Source: Limnohabitans sp. T6-5
Lineage (GTDB): Bacteria > Pseudomonadota > Gammaproteobacteria > Burkholderiales > Burkholderiaceae_C
Assembly (NCBI RefSeq): GCF_003063315.1
Contig: NZ_NERV01000003.1
Span: forward strand, 124,001-188,000
DNA length: 64,000 nt
Direction of reading: 5' to 3'
Positions 37,965 to 63,978 of the stretch are shown in pieces; the stretch's first letter is position 1, and every line of letters starts with the position of its first letter. The notes under the pieces were generated by a model. It had not been told where the DNA came from. It saw only the letters and a list, made by a program, of their open reading frames with translations, and made no database searches. The position numbers and the translations under genes are program-made.

Positions 37965-38888
37965 TTACAAACCCAGCATCAGCTGGATGTTTTGCACCGC
38001 CGCGCCGCTGGCGCCTTTGCCCAGATTGTCCAGACGGGCAATCAGCACCGCCTGGCGGGTTTCTTCATTGGCGAACACGCGGATTTCGAGCTTGTTGGTG
38101 TCGTTGAGTGCCAGGGCGTCGAGCTTGCCGCTCTCCGTTGCAGGCTCCACGCTCACCCAGCCCCCAGCGGTCTGGCTCTGCGCGTAATGGGCGCGAAAGG
38201 CCTCATGCAGATCGGCGGCCTTGGGTTGGCCGGGCAATTCGTCCAGGTGCAGGGGCAGCTGCACCAGCATGCCCTGGCGGAAGTTGCCCACGGCAGGCAC
38301 AAACAGGGGGCGCCGGGTCAGCCCAGCCAGCTTCATGATCTCGGGGATGTGCTTGTGCTTGAGGCCCAGCGCGTAGGCTTCGTACAAGGGGGCTTTGCCC
38401 GCTTCGTAGTCCTCAATCATCGTGCGGCCGCCGCCGGAGTAACCACTCACAGAAGGCAGGCACACCGGAAAATCTGCCGGCAGCAAACCGGCATCGACCA
38501 GAGGACGCAGCAGTGCGATGGCCCCGGTGGCGTAGCACCCGGGGTTGGCCACGCGTTCGGCGGCCTGCACGGCGGCGCGCTGATGGGCCGCCAGTTCGGG
38601 GAATCCATACACCCATTCGGGATGACAGCGGTGTGCCGTGGAGGCGTCCACGATGCGTGGCTTGCGACCGGGCATGGCGTCGATCATGGCCACTGATTCC
38701 ACGGCCGCATCGTCATGCAGGCACAAGACCACCAGATCGGCCTCGGCCATCAAGTCGCGCTTGACTTCGGGGTCTTTGCGGCGGGCCGGATCGATACTCA
38801 GCACCTGGATTTCAGGCATCAAAGCCAGGCGTTCACGAATTTGCAGACCGGTGGTTCCGGCTTCGCCGTCGATGAATATTTTGGCCAT
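37965..38888 (-). CDS. argC: N-acetyl-gamma-glutamyl-phosphate reductase (short type)
   Basis: A 307-residue NADPH-dependent reductase of arginine biosynthesis. It reduces N-acetylglutamyl phosphate to the semialdehyde. The start at 38888 gives [21 protein letters not shown], the type-2 ArgC start, with a GGAAG ribosome site. The catalytic Cys is in [11 protein letters not shown]. Other landmarks are [20 protein letters not shown] and [11 protein letters not shown]. No other arg gene is adjacent, and the 185 bp to the divergent sucC hold both promoters. Confidence 0.93.
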   Translation of the reverse strand: MAKIFIDGEAGTTGLQIRERLALMPEIQVLSIDPARRKDPEVKRDLMAEADLVVLCLHDDAAVESVAMIDAMPGRKPRIVDASTAHRCHPEWVYGFPELAAHQRAAVQAAERVANPGCYATGAIALLRPLVDAGLLPADFPVCLPSVSGYSGGGRTMIEDYEAGKAPLYEAYALGLKHKHIPEIMKLAGLTRRPLFVPAVGNFRQGMLVQLPLHLDELPGQPKAADLHEAFRAHYAQSQTAGGWVSVEPATESGKLDALALNDTNKLEIRVFANEETRQAVLIARLDNLGKGASGAAVQNIQLMLGL

Positions 38889-39073
38889 AAGGTTCACTTC
38901 CTTGTTCAAGATGGCACCCAGCGTCATGTCGATGTAAGACGCAAGGATCAGTATTGGTGCATTGCAGCATGATACAGTCGACGGCTGCAGTGTCCAGAGC
39001 CTGCTGGCTGGCCCTCCTTGATTGAAGGACCCCGGCGGACCGGTCGAATTCCACCCCTCTGAGAGAAGACCTC

Positions 39074-40234
<1,161 letters not shown>

Positions 40235-40240
40235 ATTCAA

Positions 40241-40301
40241 GGTTGAGCGTTCAGCGCAGAGCGTGATTTCACGCCCAACGCAGAACGCCCAACGCTCAAC
40301 C
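40241..40301. repeat. Long interrupted hairpin between sucC and sucD
   Basis: The outer arms GGTTGAGCGTT (40241-40251) and AACGCTCAACC (40291-40301) are perfect complements. The centre holds GCGTGA-TT-TCACGC (40260-40273), also perfect, and the parts between repeat the AACGC/GCGTT word. It ends 11 bp before the sucD ATG, so it could modulate sucD translation or mRNA processing. Confidence 0.75.
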
Positions 40302-40312
40302 AAGGAACCAAC

Positions 40313-41209
40313 ATGTCGATCTACATCAACAAAGACACCAAAGTCATCACCCAAGGCATCACCGGCAAAACCGGTCAGTTCCACACTGAAAAATGCCAGG
40401 AATACGCGAACGGCAAGAACTGCTTCGTCGCAGGTGTGAACCCCAAGAAGGCTGGCGAGTCCATCTTCAACATCCCAATCTACGCGTCCGTCAAGGAAGC
40501 CGCCACGCAAACGGGCGCGACCGTGTCCGTGATCTACGTGCCCCCAGCAGGCGCAGCCGCTGCGATCTGGGAAGCCGTTGAAGCCGACCTGGACCTGGCC
40601 ATCTGTATCACCGAAGGCATTCCAGTGCGCGACATGCTCGAAGTGCGCAACAAGATGAAGGCCAAGGAAGCTGCTGGCGGCAAGCGCACATTGCTGCTGG
40701 GCCCCAACTGCCCAGGTCTGATCACCCCTGACGAAATCAAGATCGGCATCATGCCCGGTCACATCCACCGCAAAGGCCGCATCGGCGTGGTGTCCCGTTC
40801 GGGCACTTTGACCTATGAAGCCGTGGCGATGCTGACCGAAGTCGGTCTGGGCCAGTCCAGCGCCGTCGGTATCGGTGGTGACCCGATCAACGGTTTGAAG
40901 CACATCGACGTGATGAAGGCTTTCAACGACGATCCAGACACCGACGCCGTCATCATGATCGGTGAAATCGGCGGTCCAGACGAAGCCGAAGCCGCTCAGT
41001 GGTGCAAGGCCAACATGAAGAAGCCTGTTGTGGGCTTCATCGCTGGTGTGACTGCCCCTCCCGGCAAGCGCATGGGCCACGCAGGTGCCCTGATCTCTGG
41101 CGGCGCCGACACGGCCGATGCCAAGCTGGCCATCATGGAAGAGTGCGGCTTCATCGTCACACGTAACCCATCTGAGCTGGGCAAATTGCTCAAGGCTCAG
41201 CTGAAGTGA
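40313..41209 (+). CDS. sucD: Succinate--CoA ligase, alpha subunit
   Basis: A 298-residue alpha subunit that pairs with SucC. It has the Rossmann CoA-binding start [18 protein letters not shown], the phospho-His region [19 protein letters not shown] (active-site His) and [22 protein letters not shown]. The length is normal. AAGGAA forms the ribosome site just after the sucC-sucD hairpin. Confidence 0.97.
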   Translation: MSIYINKDTKVITQGITGKTGQFHTEKCQEYANGKNCFVAGVNPKKAGESIFNIPIYASVKEAATQTGATVSVIYVPPAGAAAAIWEAVEADLDLAICITEGIPVRDMLEVRNKMKAKEAAGGKRTLLLGPNCPGLITPDEIKIGIMPGHIHRKGRIGVVSRSGTLTYEAVAMLTEVGLGQSSAVGIGGDPINGLKHIDVMKAFNDDPDTDAVIMIGEIGGPDEAEAAQWCKANMKKPVVGFIAGVTAPPGKRMGHAGALISGGADTADAKLAIMEECGFIVTRNPSELGKLLKAQLK

Positions 41210-41213
41210 TGAC

Positions 41214-41245
41214 ATGGGAGACAGCTTTTCAGCGCTGTCCCCCAT
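41214..41245 (+). terminator. Hairpin after sucD
   Basis: ATGGGAGACAGC (41214-41225) pairs with GCTGTCCCCCAT (41234-41245) over 12 bp with one mismatch and an 8-nt loop. It begins 4 bp after the sucD stop. No T-run follows, so it may be an mRNA 3' stabiliser and not a factor-independent terminator. Confidence 0.55.
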
Positions 41246-41387
41246 AGATCAAGCCCAGGCCGGTCGAGTCGCGTAAGGCTCGGCCATAAGGGCAATTACG
41301 CACTTCTGACGCAGGCGCAGCCCGTTAAACTCGGCACCTGCATCCCCAAGCGCTGTCAACGCAGGTTGTCAGCGCTTTGGTTTTTTT
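41246..41387 (+). promoter_or_regulatory. Structured leader of terC ending in an intrinsic terminator
   Basis: The last part (41346-41387) is a classic terminator: CCAAGCGCTG (41346-41355), CAGCGCTTTGG (41370-41380) and seven T. It stops only 17 bp before the terC ATG. Upstream, GCGTAA near 41273 pairs with TTACGC near 41297, and GCAGG near 41312 with CCTGC near 41338. TerC-family genes are often controlled by the Mn-sensing yybP-ykoY riboswitch, but I could not match that aptamer by eye. Confidence 0.5.
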
Positions 41388-41404
41388 GACTCACGGAGAA
41401 CAAC

Positions 41405-42079
41405 ATGGACATGCTGCAAACAGCAGATTTTTGGATTGGCCTGCTCAAGATCATCTGGATCAACATCATCCTGTCGGGTGACAACGCGGTGGTGATCGCT
41501 CTGGCCGCTCGCGGATTGCCCCCCGAGCAACAGAAAAAAGCCATCATGTTTGGCTCGGGTGCTGCGGTGTTCCTGCGCATTGCACTGACGGTGGTTGCGG
41601 CCAAATTGCTGGCACTGTCTTATTTGCAAATCATTGGCGGCATCTTGCTGCTGTGGATCGGAACGCAATTGCTGGGTGGGGAGGACGACGGTGATGACGG
41701 TCACGATCAGAATCACGGCCTGTGGGTCGCCATTCGCACCATTTTGATCGCCGACCTGGTCATGAGCCTGGACAACGTGATTGGTGTTGCAGCTGCTGCC
41801 AAAGGCAACATGACGTTGTTGGTCCTGGGTCTGGCCATCAGCATTCCACTGGTTATTTTCGGCAGCAAGATGATGATTGCGTTGATGGACCGTTTCCCCA
41901 TCATCGTCACGCTGGGGGCTGCACTGATTGGTTGGGTGGGTGGTGAAACCATCGCCAGCGACGTTGCACTCAAATCGTTTGTGGACGCCAACACCTGGAT
42001 GCACTACGTCTGCCCTGCTGTGGGAGCAGCATTGGTGCTGGCCATCGGCAAGATGGCGGCATCCAAAAAGTCGAACTGA
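41405..42079 (+). CDS. TerC family membrane protein (YjbE-like)
   Basis: A 224-residue integral membrane protein with about seven helices. The two acidic helix motifs NIILSGDNAVVIA and DLVMSLDNVIGVA are the family signature and probably bind metal. A charged cytosolic loop GGEDDGDDGHDQNHG joins the halves. TerC/YjbE/Alx proteins are linked to Mn2+ export or metal loading of secreted proteins, and to tellurite resistance in some cases. The ribosome site is GGAG at 41396. It is transcribed through the leader described above. Confidence 0.88.
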   Translation: MDMLQTADFWIGLLKIIWINIILSGDNAVVIALAARGLPPEQQKKAIMFGSGAAVFLRIALTVVAAKLLALSYLQIIGGILLLWIGTQLLGGEDDGDDGHDQNHGLWVAIRTILIADLVMSLDNVIGVAAAAKGNMTLLVLGLAISIPLVIFGSKMMIALMDRFPIIVTLGAALIGWVGGETIASDVALKSFVDANTWMHYVCPAVGAALVLAIGKMAASKKSN

Positions 42080-42220
42080 TTGTTTGCAAAGACGGGGTGG
42101 CAAAGCCACGCCGTCTTGATCAACGATGGCTCAGGCGCAGGGCCATTTTTGAGTGCCATGCCAGACCTGAAATTCATGCGTTGTATTCAAAATGCCTGGC
42201 ACTCTGAAAGTGAATCATTT

Positions 42221-42238
42221 AATATGAAAATTCATATT
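42221..42238. promoter_or_regulatory. Perfect palindrome upstream of pilin gene
   Basis: AATATGAA-AA-TTCATATT, 8-bp perfect arms, 17 bp before the pilin start and just before its ribosome site AAAAGGGG. It may be an operator or an mRNA 5' hairpin. Confidence 0.4.
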
Positions 42239-42255
42239 CAAAAAGGGGCATGGGC

Positions 42256-42738
42256 ATGACAAACAAACAGCAAGGCATGACTTTGATCGAGCTGATGATC
42301 GTGATCGCGGTCATCGGCATCCTGGGTGCACTGGCGCTACCTGCGTACCAGGACTACAGCATCCGGGCCAAAACGGCCGAAATGTTGCTGGCCGCCAATG
42401 GCTGTAAAACAGCGGTCAACGAAGCCATCAGCTCTTCTTCTCAAGCGGATGTCTCGTCCACTTTGCCCAAAGTCTGCGAAAGCCAGACCAGCAAATACGT
42501 CAGCAGCGTCAGTGTCGATGGCAATGGCGTCATCACCGTGGTCGGTAACCACGAAACGTTGCGGGGCAGCACCACTGCTTCAGCCAATGCGATTGCACTG
42601 ACGCCCTTGCAAACTGGTGACACGCCCATCAATGGCAGCACCGACGGTGGCAAAACCATCGCCAGCTGGCGCTGTGGGCCAGCTGCCAGCAACGGTTTGC
42701 CCCTCAAGTACTTGCCGGGTTCATGCAAAGCATCCTGA
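42256..42738 (+). CDS. Type IV major pilin-like protein (PilA family)
   Basis: A 160-residue prepilin. The ATG at 42256 is preferred to 42250 because AAAAGGGG is then 7 bp away. The leader MTNKQQG is followed by the cleavage and methylation site at [20 protein letters not shown], with the Glu at mature position 5, as PilD substrates require. The C-terminal part has a Cys pair (WRCGPA and LPGSCKAS) that would form the D-region loop. It is Ser/Thr-rich in the middle, which fits O-glycosylation by the enzyme encoded next. Confidence 0.92.
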   Translation: MTNKQQGMTLIELMIVIAVIGILGALALPAYQDYSIRAKTAEMLLAANGCKTAVNEAISSSSQADVSSTLPKVCESQTSKYVSSVSVDGNGVITVVGNHETLRGSTTASANAIALTPLQTGDTPINGSTDGGKTIASWRCGPAASNGLPLKYLPGSCKAS

Positions 42739-42782
42739 TGCTGAGTTCGGTCAGCAGGCACATCAGACAGTCTCGTCTGTCC
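42739..42782 (+). terminator. Two small hairpins after the pilin gene
   Basis: TGCTGA-GTTCGG-TCAGCA starts right after the stop codon, and GACAG/CTGTC follows at about 42767-42781. They could reduce read-through into the ligase gene, giving much pilin and little enzyme. Confidence 0.35.
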
Positions 42783-42821
42783 TTGGATTGGCGCCGCTGA
42801 CCTCCTAACAGGCATTTTCTG

Positions 42822-44273
42822 GTGCGTCTGAACCTCAACTCCCCGGCCACATCTGGCCTGCAAAGTATTTGGATTGTGGTGTTGCTGGCGCTGCCCTGGC
42901 TGCAGCCCTGGGCACCCGCACCCCAAGCCAATACGGTGCCTTTACTGATCAGCTGGGCATGCATGACCCTGCTGCTCGTTTTTGCCCCGGGCCTGCGCAC
43001 CCACGATGTAGCCCGCGCATGGGTCGTGGCCGCACTCATCAGCAGTGCCATGGGCCTGGTGCAGTATTTTGGCTTCGCCGGGGCATTCAGCCCCTGGGTA
43101 CATGTGCCTGCCGGTTTGGCAGAAGCCAATGCCAATTTACGCCAACGCAACCAATTGGCAACGCTGCTGGCCATGGGTGTTCTGGCCGTGCTCTGGTGGC
43201 AAGCGAATGGCCTGAAAACCAGGCATGCCCTGTGGATGCTTGCGCTTGTGGCCATTGGCAACGCCGCGACCGCCTCCCGCACAGGCTTGCTGCACATGGT
43301 CTTGGTGCTGTTGCTCGCGGTTTATTGGTCAAAACGGCATGCAAACAGAGAAAAAATGGCCTGGCCCCTGGCCCTGTGGGCCTGGTTGATCTATGTCATT
43401 GCCAGTGCGCTCTTGCCTTGGGCCCTGAGCATGGCCACGGGCCAGGCTGGCGAAAGTGCCTGGGCTCGCCTCAGTCAAGACGAAGCCTGTGGCAGCCGTC
43501 GCGTGCTGTGGAGCAACGTGCTGCAACTGATCGAGCAAAGACCGTGGCTGGGCTGGGGTTGGGGTGAACTCAAATACGCCCACTACATGGCCGATTACCC
43601 GGGCGGGCGCGCCAACCGGTTTTGCGACATTCTGGGCAACGCCCACAACCTGCCTTTGCATCTGGCGGTGACTTTGGGGATACCCGTGGCGGTCCTCATT
43701 GTCTGCACATTGGTGGTATTGGTGCTGCGCATGCGTCCCTGGAAAAGCCGCCAATTGCACCACCAACTCGCCTGGTCGGTTTTGGCTGTCATCGGTTTGC
43801 ACAGTTTGCTGGAGTTTCCGCTTTGGTATGGGCCGTTTCAGCTTGCGGTGTTGCTCTGCTTCGGGCTGCTGATGCGCAGCCCATCGTCCGGTCTGTGGGT
43901 TTGGCCCGCCACCGTACGCGCTTTGGCCGTTGCAGCGCTGGCGATATTGAGCGTGGTGGCTGTGGACTACGCCCGTGTTCGGCAAATTTACATGCCTGCT
44001 GCGCAGCGCTGGCTCTGGTGGCGCGAAGACCCCATGGGCGCGGCACAGGCCAGCTGGTTTTTTGGCGCCAGCGCCCAATTTGCCGAACTCAGCCTGACGC
44101 CCGTCACGCCAGACAATGCTGCACACATGCTGCAACTGAGCCAAACCCTGTTGCATTACTCACCCGAACCCAAAGTCATCCATCCACTGATTGACAGCGC
44201 CCATTTGCTGGGTCAAGAAGACTTGGCGCAATGGCATCAAAAACAGTTGAACAAGGTGTACCCAGATCCATAA
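42822..44273 (+). CDS. PglL/TfpO-type O-oligosaccharyltransferase (O-antigen ligase superfamily)
   Basis: A 483-residue polytopic membrane protein with a GTG start and about ten or more helices. The Wzy_C-like periplasmic loop region has WLGWGWGELKYAHY and the conserved HNLPLHLAVTLGIPVA. SRTGLLHMVLVLLL and LLEFPLWYGPFQ are typical of PglL ligases. It is expected to move a lipid-linked glycan onto Ser/Thr of pilin in the periplasm. It follows the pilin gene by 83 bp, the usual pair. Confidence 0.85.
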   Translation: MRLNLNSPATSGLQSIWIVVLLALPWLQPWAPAPQANTVPLLISWACMTLLLVFAPGLRTHDVARAWVVAALISSAMGLVQYFGFAGAFSPWVHVPAGLAEANANLRQRNQLATLLAMGVLAVLWWQANGLKTRHALWMLALVAIGNAATASRTGLLHMVLVLLLAVYWSKRHANREKMAWPLALWAWLIYVIASALLPWALSMATGQAGESAWARLSQDEACGSRRVLWSNVLQLIEQRPWLGWGWGELKYAHYMADYPGGRANRFCDILGNAHNLPLHLAVTLGIPVAVLIVCTLVVLVLRMRPWKSRQLHHQLAWSVLAVIGLHSLLEFPLWYGPFQLAVLLCFGLLMRSPSSGLWVWPATVRALAVAALAILSVVAVDYARVRQIYMPAAQRWLWWREDPMGAAQASWFFGASAQFAELSLTPVTPDNAAHMLQLSQTLLHYSPEPKVIHPLIDSAHLLGQEDLAQWHQKQLNKVYPDP

Positions 44274-44313
44274 ACCCGTATTAATTACCTAAAAAGGGAA
44301 AAATACCCGTTGA

Positions 44314-44330
44314 ATTACCCAATTGGATAA
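44314..44330. promoter_or_regulatory. CCAATTGG palindrome upstream of response regulator
   Basis: ATTACCCAATTGGATAA, with CCAATTGG at 44319-44326, 69-85 bp before the response-regulator ATG in an AT-rich stretch. The same core occurs at 46041 and 63648. Confidence 0.5.
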
Positions 44331-44398
44331 TTACATCCATTGACAGATTTGTTAAATTGATCCTTGACTTGTGATTTGAATGGGAAGGCAGGAGATCA

Positions 44399-45037
44399 AT
44401 GAAGAAACGCTTGGGTCATATATTTCTGGTCGATGACAACCATGACATGCGCTTTTATCTGAGCGACTTGCTGACCATGGTGGGCTACACGGTAGATGCT
44501 TACGAAGACCCCCGCGCCTTTTTGAGCCAATCACTCGACATTTCCCCGGCCGTGCTCTTGCTCGACGTGCGCATGCCAGGCATCACCGGCCTGGAGTTGC
44601 AGGCCAAGCTGCATTCCCTGGGTCGCAAAACCCCGATCATTTTCATCAGTGGTGAAAGCAACCAGGACGAGATCATCACCGCCTTCCGGGGCGGCGCAAT
44701 TGACTTCCTGCTCAAACCTTTCAACCGGGAAAAACTGTGTGAAACCCTGGACCGCGCCCTGGACATCGACCGGGACCGCAACCTGCAGTTCATCAACCTT
44801 GACAACCTCAAACGCTCCTTTGTGACCTTGTCCAACCGGGAGCAGGAAATTTTCATGCTGATCGTGCAGGGGCTGACCAACAAAGCCATCAGTGAAGTGA
44901 CCGGCATCCAGCCCGGAACCGCCAAAAAACACCGCGCCACGATTTATCAGAAATTTGACGTCAGCAGCGGCGCTGACCTCATCAGCCTGTGCCAAGGGGT
45001 CGACCTGACCCAACTCATGCCCACCTACTCCGCCTGA
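44399..45037 (+). CDS. Orphan response regulator, FixJ/LuxR type
   Basis: A 212-residue regulator. The receiver domain covers residues about 7-120, with the acidic pair in FLVDDNHD, the phospho-acceptor Asp in LLLDVRMPG and the Lys in FLLKPFNR. The LuxR-type HTH covers about 145-205 (LSNREQEIFMLIVQGLTNK, then AISEVTGIQPGTAKKHRATI). No kinase gene is adjacent. GGAG is a good ribosome site. Candidate binding sites are the CCAATTGG palindromes near it, before the OmpA-like gene and at the right edge. Confidence 0.92.
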   Translation: MKKRLGHIFLVDDNHDMRFYLSDLLTMVGYTVDAYEDPRAFLSQSLDISPAVLLLDVRMPGITGLELQAKLHSLGRKTPIIFISGESNQDEIITAFRGGAIDFLLKPFNREKLCETLDRALDIDRDRNLQFINLDNLKRSFVTLSNREQEIFMLIVQGLTNKAISEVTGIQPGTAKKHRATIYQKFDVSSGADLISLCQGVDLTQLMPTYSA

Positions 45038-45110
45038 CTGAGCGCAATCCACTAGACAGGTCAGACACAACTAGCACGCCAGAAAAAGCGCAAAAGCTCA
45101 GTCATGCCAT

Positions 45111-45702
45111 GTCGGGGTCTTCGACCGCCGACTTACCAATGGCTTGGTGGTTGGCATGCCGATGCGCTCGTAGGTCGGTACTCGAAGAGTCCGACATTTT
45201 CTGCGCTCGTTGGTCGGTACTCGAAGAGTCCGACATTCTGCCGATCGAGCCGTGCCGCGCTGAAAGAGCGATTCGGGGTGGCGAGCCTTCATGTCGGGGT
45301 CTTCGACCGCCGACCTACCAATGGCTTGGGGGTTGGCATGCCGCTGCGCTCGTTGGTCGGTACTCGAAGAGTCCGACATTTTCCCGATCGAGCCGTGCCG
45401 CTTAAAACGAGCGTTTTGGGTAAGCGAGCCTTCATGTCGGGGTCTTCGACCGCCGACCTACCAATGGCTTGGGGGTTGGCATGCCGTTGCGCTCGTAGGT
45501 CGGTACTCGAAGAGTCCGACATTTTCTGCGCTCGTTGGTCGGTACTCGAAGAGTCCGACATTCTCCCGATCAACCCGTGCCGTGTAAAACGAGCGTTTTG
45601 GGTAAGCGAGCCTTCATGTCGGGGTCTTCGACCGCCGACCTACCAATGGCTTGGGGGTTGGCATGCCGATGCGCTCGTAGGTCGGTACTCGAAGAGACCG
45701 AC
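45111..45702. repeat. Second tandem REP array, four units
   Basis: Units begin at 45111, 45293, 45436 and 45618. Each is a minus REP (apical GGTC/GACC), a conserved spacer with AATGGCTTGG, and one or two plus REPs (apical ACTC, loop GAA, GAGT). Units 1 and 3 have two plus copies, the second with GTTG instead of GTAG; unit 2 has one GTTG copy and unit 4 one GTAG copy. A decayed fifth start is near 45762. A word such as GGTAAGCGAGCCTTCAT links later units. The rest of the spacer to 46180 is AT-rich promoter DNA without a credible gene. Confidence 0.85.
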
Positions 45703-46036
45703 ATTCTCCCGATCAACCCGTGCCGTGTAAAACGAGCGCTTCGGGTCAGCGGGCCTCCATGTCGGGGCTTGGCTTGTTCAACGAACATGTCTGCAAATTT
45801 TCACGCGATGCTGACGCACTCGACATCAGAGACGTCACACGAATAAAGGCATGCAAGCCCTTGATGTGCATGACACAACGCGTTCTTGGGTGTCGCTATT
45901 TGCCTGCCCCATGCTCAAAAAAATGACAAAAATCCCTTGCTATTGAGCGCTCGCATGACAGTTGCGTGTGATTTATTGTGGTTTTTTGATTGAACCGCAA
46001 AAAAACCTGTCAAAAGTGTCAAAAAAGTCATGGGCG

Positions 46037-46052
46037 TACCCCAATTGGGGGT
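46037..46052. promoter_or_regulatory. CCAATTGG palindrome upstream of OmpA-like gene
   Basis: A perfect 12-bp palindrome, CCCCAATTGGGG (46039-46050), 131 bp before the start of the OmpA-like gene, preceded by GTCAAAAAAGTCA. It shares TACCCCAATTGGG with the site at 63644. Confidence 0.55.
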
Positions 46053-46180
46053 TCTTGCAATATTGAATTCTCAGTATCTTCAGATTCAAATTGCTTTAAT
46101 CAACAAAAAACACAAGACCTAAATATTGCGTTTGATTGATGTTTTTGTCATGTCAAGCCGCGCAAACATTGGAGATGTCG

Positions 46181-47179
46181 GTGAAATCAAAAAATATGCT
46201 GAGAGGAATAGTCAACGCGGGCCTGCTCAGGCTGGTCGCGTGGGCTGCGCTGTGCCTGTTGGCTGTGCCATTGAATGGCACGGCCCAACCTGCGCATCCT
46301 GTCAGCGTCGAAACCCAGCATGCTGGCGTGACAGCGCACATTGATGTGCTCGGTCAGGCCTTTCGCGCGCCCCCGCCTGTGGCGCGGGATCAGGCACGCA
46401 TCATCATTTACCGCACCAATGACAACCGGCTTCCCGGCGCCACCAGCATTTTCATCGATGACCGTTACCACGCATCTTTGGTGCGCGGTGCCTGGAGTGC
46501 ACTGTGCTACCGGCCGGGCAGCGTCGAGATGGGGGCACGCCAAATGGATGCCGCCAACCGTCCCAAAGACTTGGTCGATGCCATCACCGTCACGCGTCTT
46601 GAAGGCGGCTCCACGCACTATTTCAAAGTGCAAGACCACAACGGCCGTCCGGTGTTGCAACCCATACCTGCCGTGAAAGCGCAGCAGGAAAACAGCGCCG
46701 CACTTGAACAAATCCACACCGTCTCACGAGTTGCCCAAGAATGCCGGATCGACAACTCCCCCCAGCGTCAGCGCGTGACCGAAGAAATCACTCTGAGCGC
46801 ACACACCTTGTTTGCCTTTGACCGTTCTGACCCGGCGGCCATGACCGAGCAAGGTGTGCGATCGATCAACGACATGGTGGACAAGATCCTGAACGATTTT
46901 GTCGAAGTCGAACACCTGCACCTGGTGGGTCATGCCGATCCACTGGGTAAAAAGGATGCCAACGAACTGCTCGGCATCAACCGTGCGCGCACCGTCAAGC
47001 AATACATCGAACGCAGACAACTGTCAGGCGTGCGCATCACCACCGAAGGCCGTGGTGACCGCGAACCGATCGTGACCAACTGCGCCCCCATCGACACCCC
47101 GGAAAGCATTCGCTGCAACTTGCCCAACAGGCGAGTGGTGGTGCAGGTCACGGGGTACAAGCGGCAAATTTACAGGTGA
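46181..47179 (+). CDS. OmpA-family outer-membrane/peptidoglycan-binding protein
   Basis: A 332-residue exported protein. GTG at 46181 is chosen because GGAGA lies 6 bp upstream; an in-frame ATG at 46175 is too close to it. The signal peptide is about residues 1-35 (LLRLVAWAALCLLAVPLNG). The middle domain (DQARIIIYRTNDNR to LVRGAWSALCYRPG) resembles no family I know. The C-terminal OmpA-like domain starts about residue 195 (LSAHTLFAFDRS) with HLVGHADPLGKKDANELLGINRARTVKQYI, which binds peptidoglycan. It lies 189 bp before the giant adhesin on the same strand and may anchor or assist it. Confidence 0.87.
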   Translation: MKSKNMLRGIVNAGLLRLVAWAALCLLAVPLNGTAQPAHPVSVETQHAGVTAHIDVLGQAFRAPPPVARDQARIIIYRTNDNRLPGATSIFIDDRYHASLVRGAWSALCYRPGSVEMGARQMDAANRPKDLVDAITVTRLEGGSTHYFKVQDHNGRPVLQPIPAVKAQQENSAALEQIHTVSRVAQECRIDNSPQRQRVTEEITLSAHTLFAFDRSDPAAMTEQGVRSINDMVDKILNDFVEVEHLHLVGHADPLGKKDANELLGINRARTVKQYIERRQLSGVRITTEGRGDREPIVTNCAPIDTPESIRCNLPNRRVVVQVTGYKRQIYR

Positions 47180-47368
47180 TGAAAACAACATGATGACTCA
47201 CATGGCCATTACTCCATCCACACACCCGCAGCTGCGGGTTGTCGCGTTGGCCCACATGTGCAAAGGTGCGAAAGCGCCGGGTCATCCTATGGGCGCTTTG
47301 GCGCCTCTCCATAACGCCACACCAAGCCGAGGTCGGTTGGGTGGCGCTGAAGACAGCAAAGAATAAGC

Positions 47369-63217
<15,849 letters not shown>

Positions 63218-63236
63218 ACCCATGCGAGCTGCCCCC

Positions 63237-63416
63237 GCAGGTCGGCGGTCGAAGACCCCGACATCAGCTCGCCTGCCGCGTCTGAATTGGGCTTTGGTGG
63301 CCAATCAAGCCCATGTCGGACTCTTCGAGTACCGACCTACAAGAAGGACCACGGGAATTCGCACGTCGGCGGCCCGTTATCTGCGCCGTTGTAGGTCGGG
63401 GGTCGAAGACCCCGAT
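63237..63416. repeat. Dispersed REP elements after the adhesin gene
   Basis: A plus element with GCAG in place of GTAG (63237-63262, apical GGTC/GACC), a minus element (63315-63340, apical ACTC/GAGT) and a plus element (63391-63416). A decayed one is near 63469-63500. The first starts 19 bp after the adhesin stop and may end its transcript. The following 300 bp to 63785 are AT-rich with no gene apparent. Confidence 0.75.
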
Positions 63417-63642
63417 GTTTGCCCGCAAACCCCCAATGCTTTCGCAGGCTGCAACGGTGAAAAACAACGTCGGACTCTTCGACTACCGAGCTGCGACGTG
63501 CGCGGCAAATCTACAAGGCGGGATGTAAACATGATTGTGTTGAATTTATCAATTAACCCCCCCTGGCCCTGTCATGCACCGAAACAAGGCCTGTCGGGTT
63601 TCATGCACAACTTTGAAAAAAAGCGCCAAAAAAGTGATCTGA

Positions 63643-63660
63643 ATACCCCAATTGGGTATT
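63643..63660. promoter_or_regulatory. CCAATTGG palindrome near right edge
   Basis: AATACCCCAATTGGGTATT, an almost perfect palindrome with CCCAATTGGG at 63647-63656. It lies 126 bp before the small ORF at 63786. The AT-rich context with AAAAAAGTGA before it resembles the site at 46039. Confidence 0.55.
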
Positions 63661-63785
63661 TTGAAATGTCAGTTTTGACAATAACCTTGGGAACAAGTTA
63701 GTACAAATGCCAAAAAAGAGCTTCTAAATGAATCTGATCACTTTTTTGAGTTTGAGTTGGGTTTCGATAAATCGGTAGAGATTTG

Positions 63786-63959
63786 ATGAATCCCCACTCA
63801 CTTCAACACCAAGTGCCACTCGCTGAACGGTGCAAACCACAGCGGGTGGCTTTGCCACGCCTGGACGTCGCCTTGCGCGCCAGCAGCGCCCCCCTGACAG
63901 CCCCCAACACCCTTTATATGAACACCGCCGCCAGCGAAAGCTGCGCTGCATTGAACTGA
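63786..63959 (+). CDS. Small hypothetical ORF (57 residues)
   Basis: An open frame MNPHSLQHQVPLAERC...AASESCAALN ending 19 bp before the next ATG. There is no known family and no membrane helix. A weak GAGA lies before it. It might be a leader or a real small gene co-transcribed with the next one, since it sits right below the palindrome; coding status is unproven. Confidence 0.3.
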   Translation: MNPHSLQHQVPLAERCKPQRVALPRLDVALRASSAPLTAPNTLYMNTAASESCAALN

Positions 63960-63978
63960 ATCACTGAGAGAGACCCCT

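Noticed and set aside
41246..41345. Assignment of the terC leader to the yybP-ykoY riboswitch
   Set aside because: The genomic setting fits, but I could not find the conserved aptamer loops by eye, so only a generic structured leader is reported.
42190..42215. A sigma-54 promoter for the pilin gene (TGGCAC-like -24 box)
   Set aside because: The -12 GC is missing (GT instead), and the spacing to the gene is not convincing.
45104..45846. Several overlapping ORFs of 90-208 codons in the REP array
   Set aside because: They are translations of the REP hairpins and spacers, repeating with the units; no independent coding signal.
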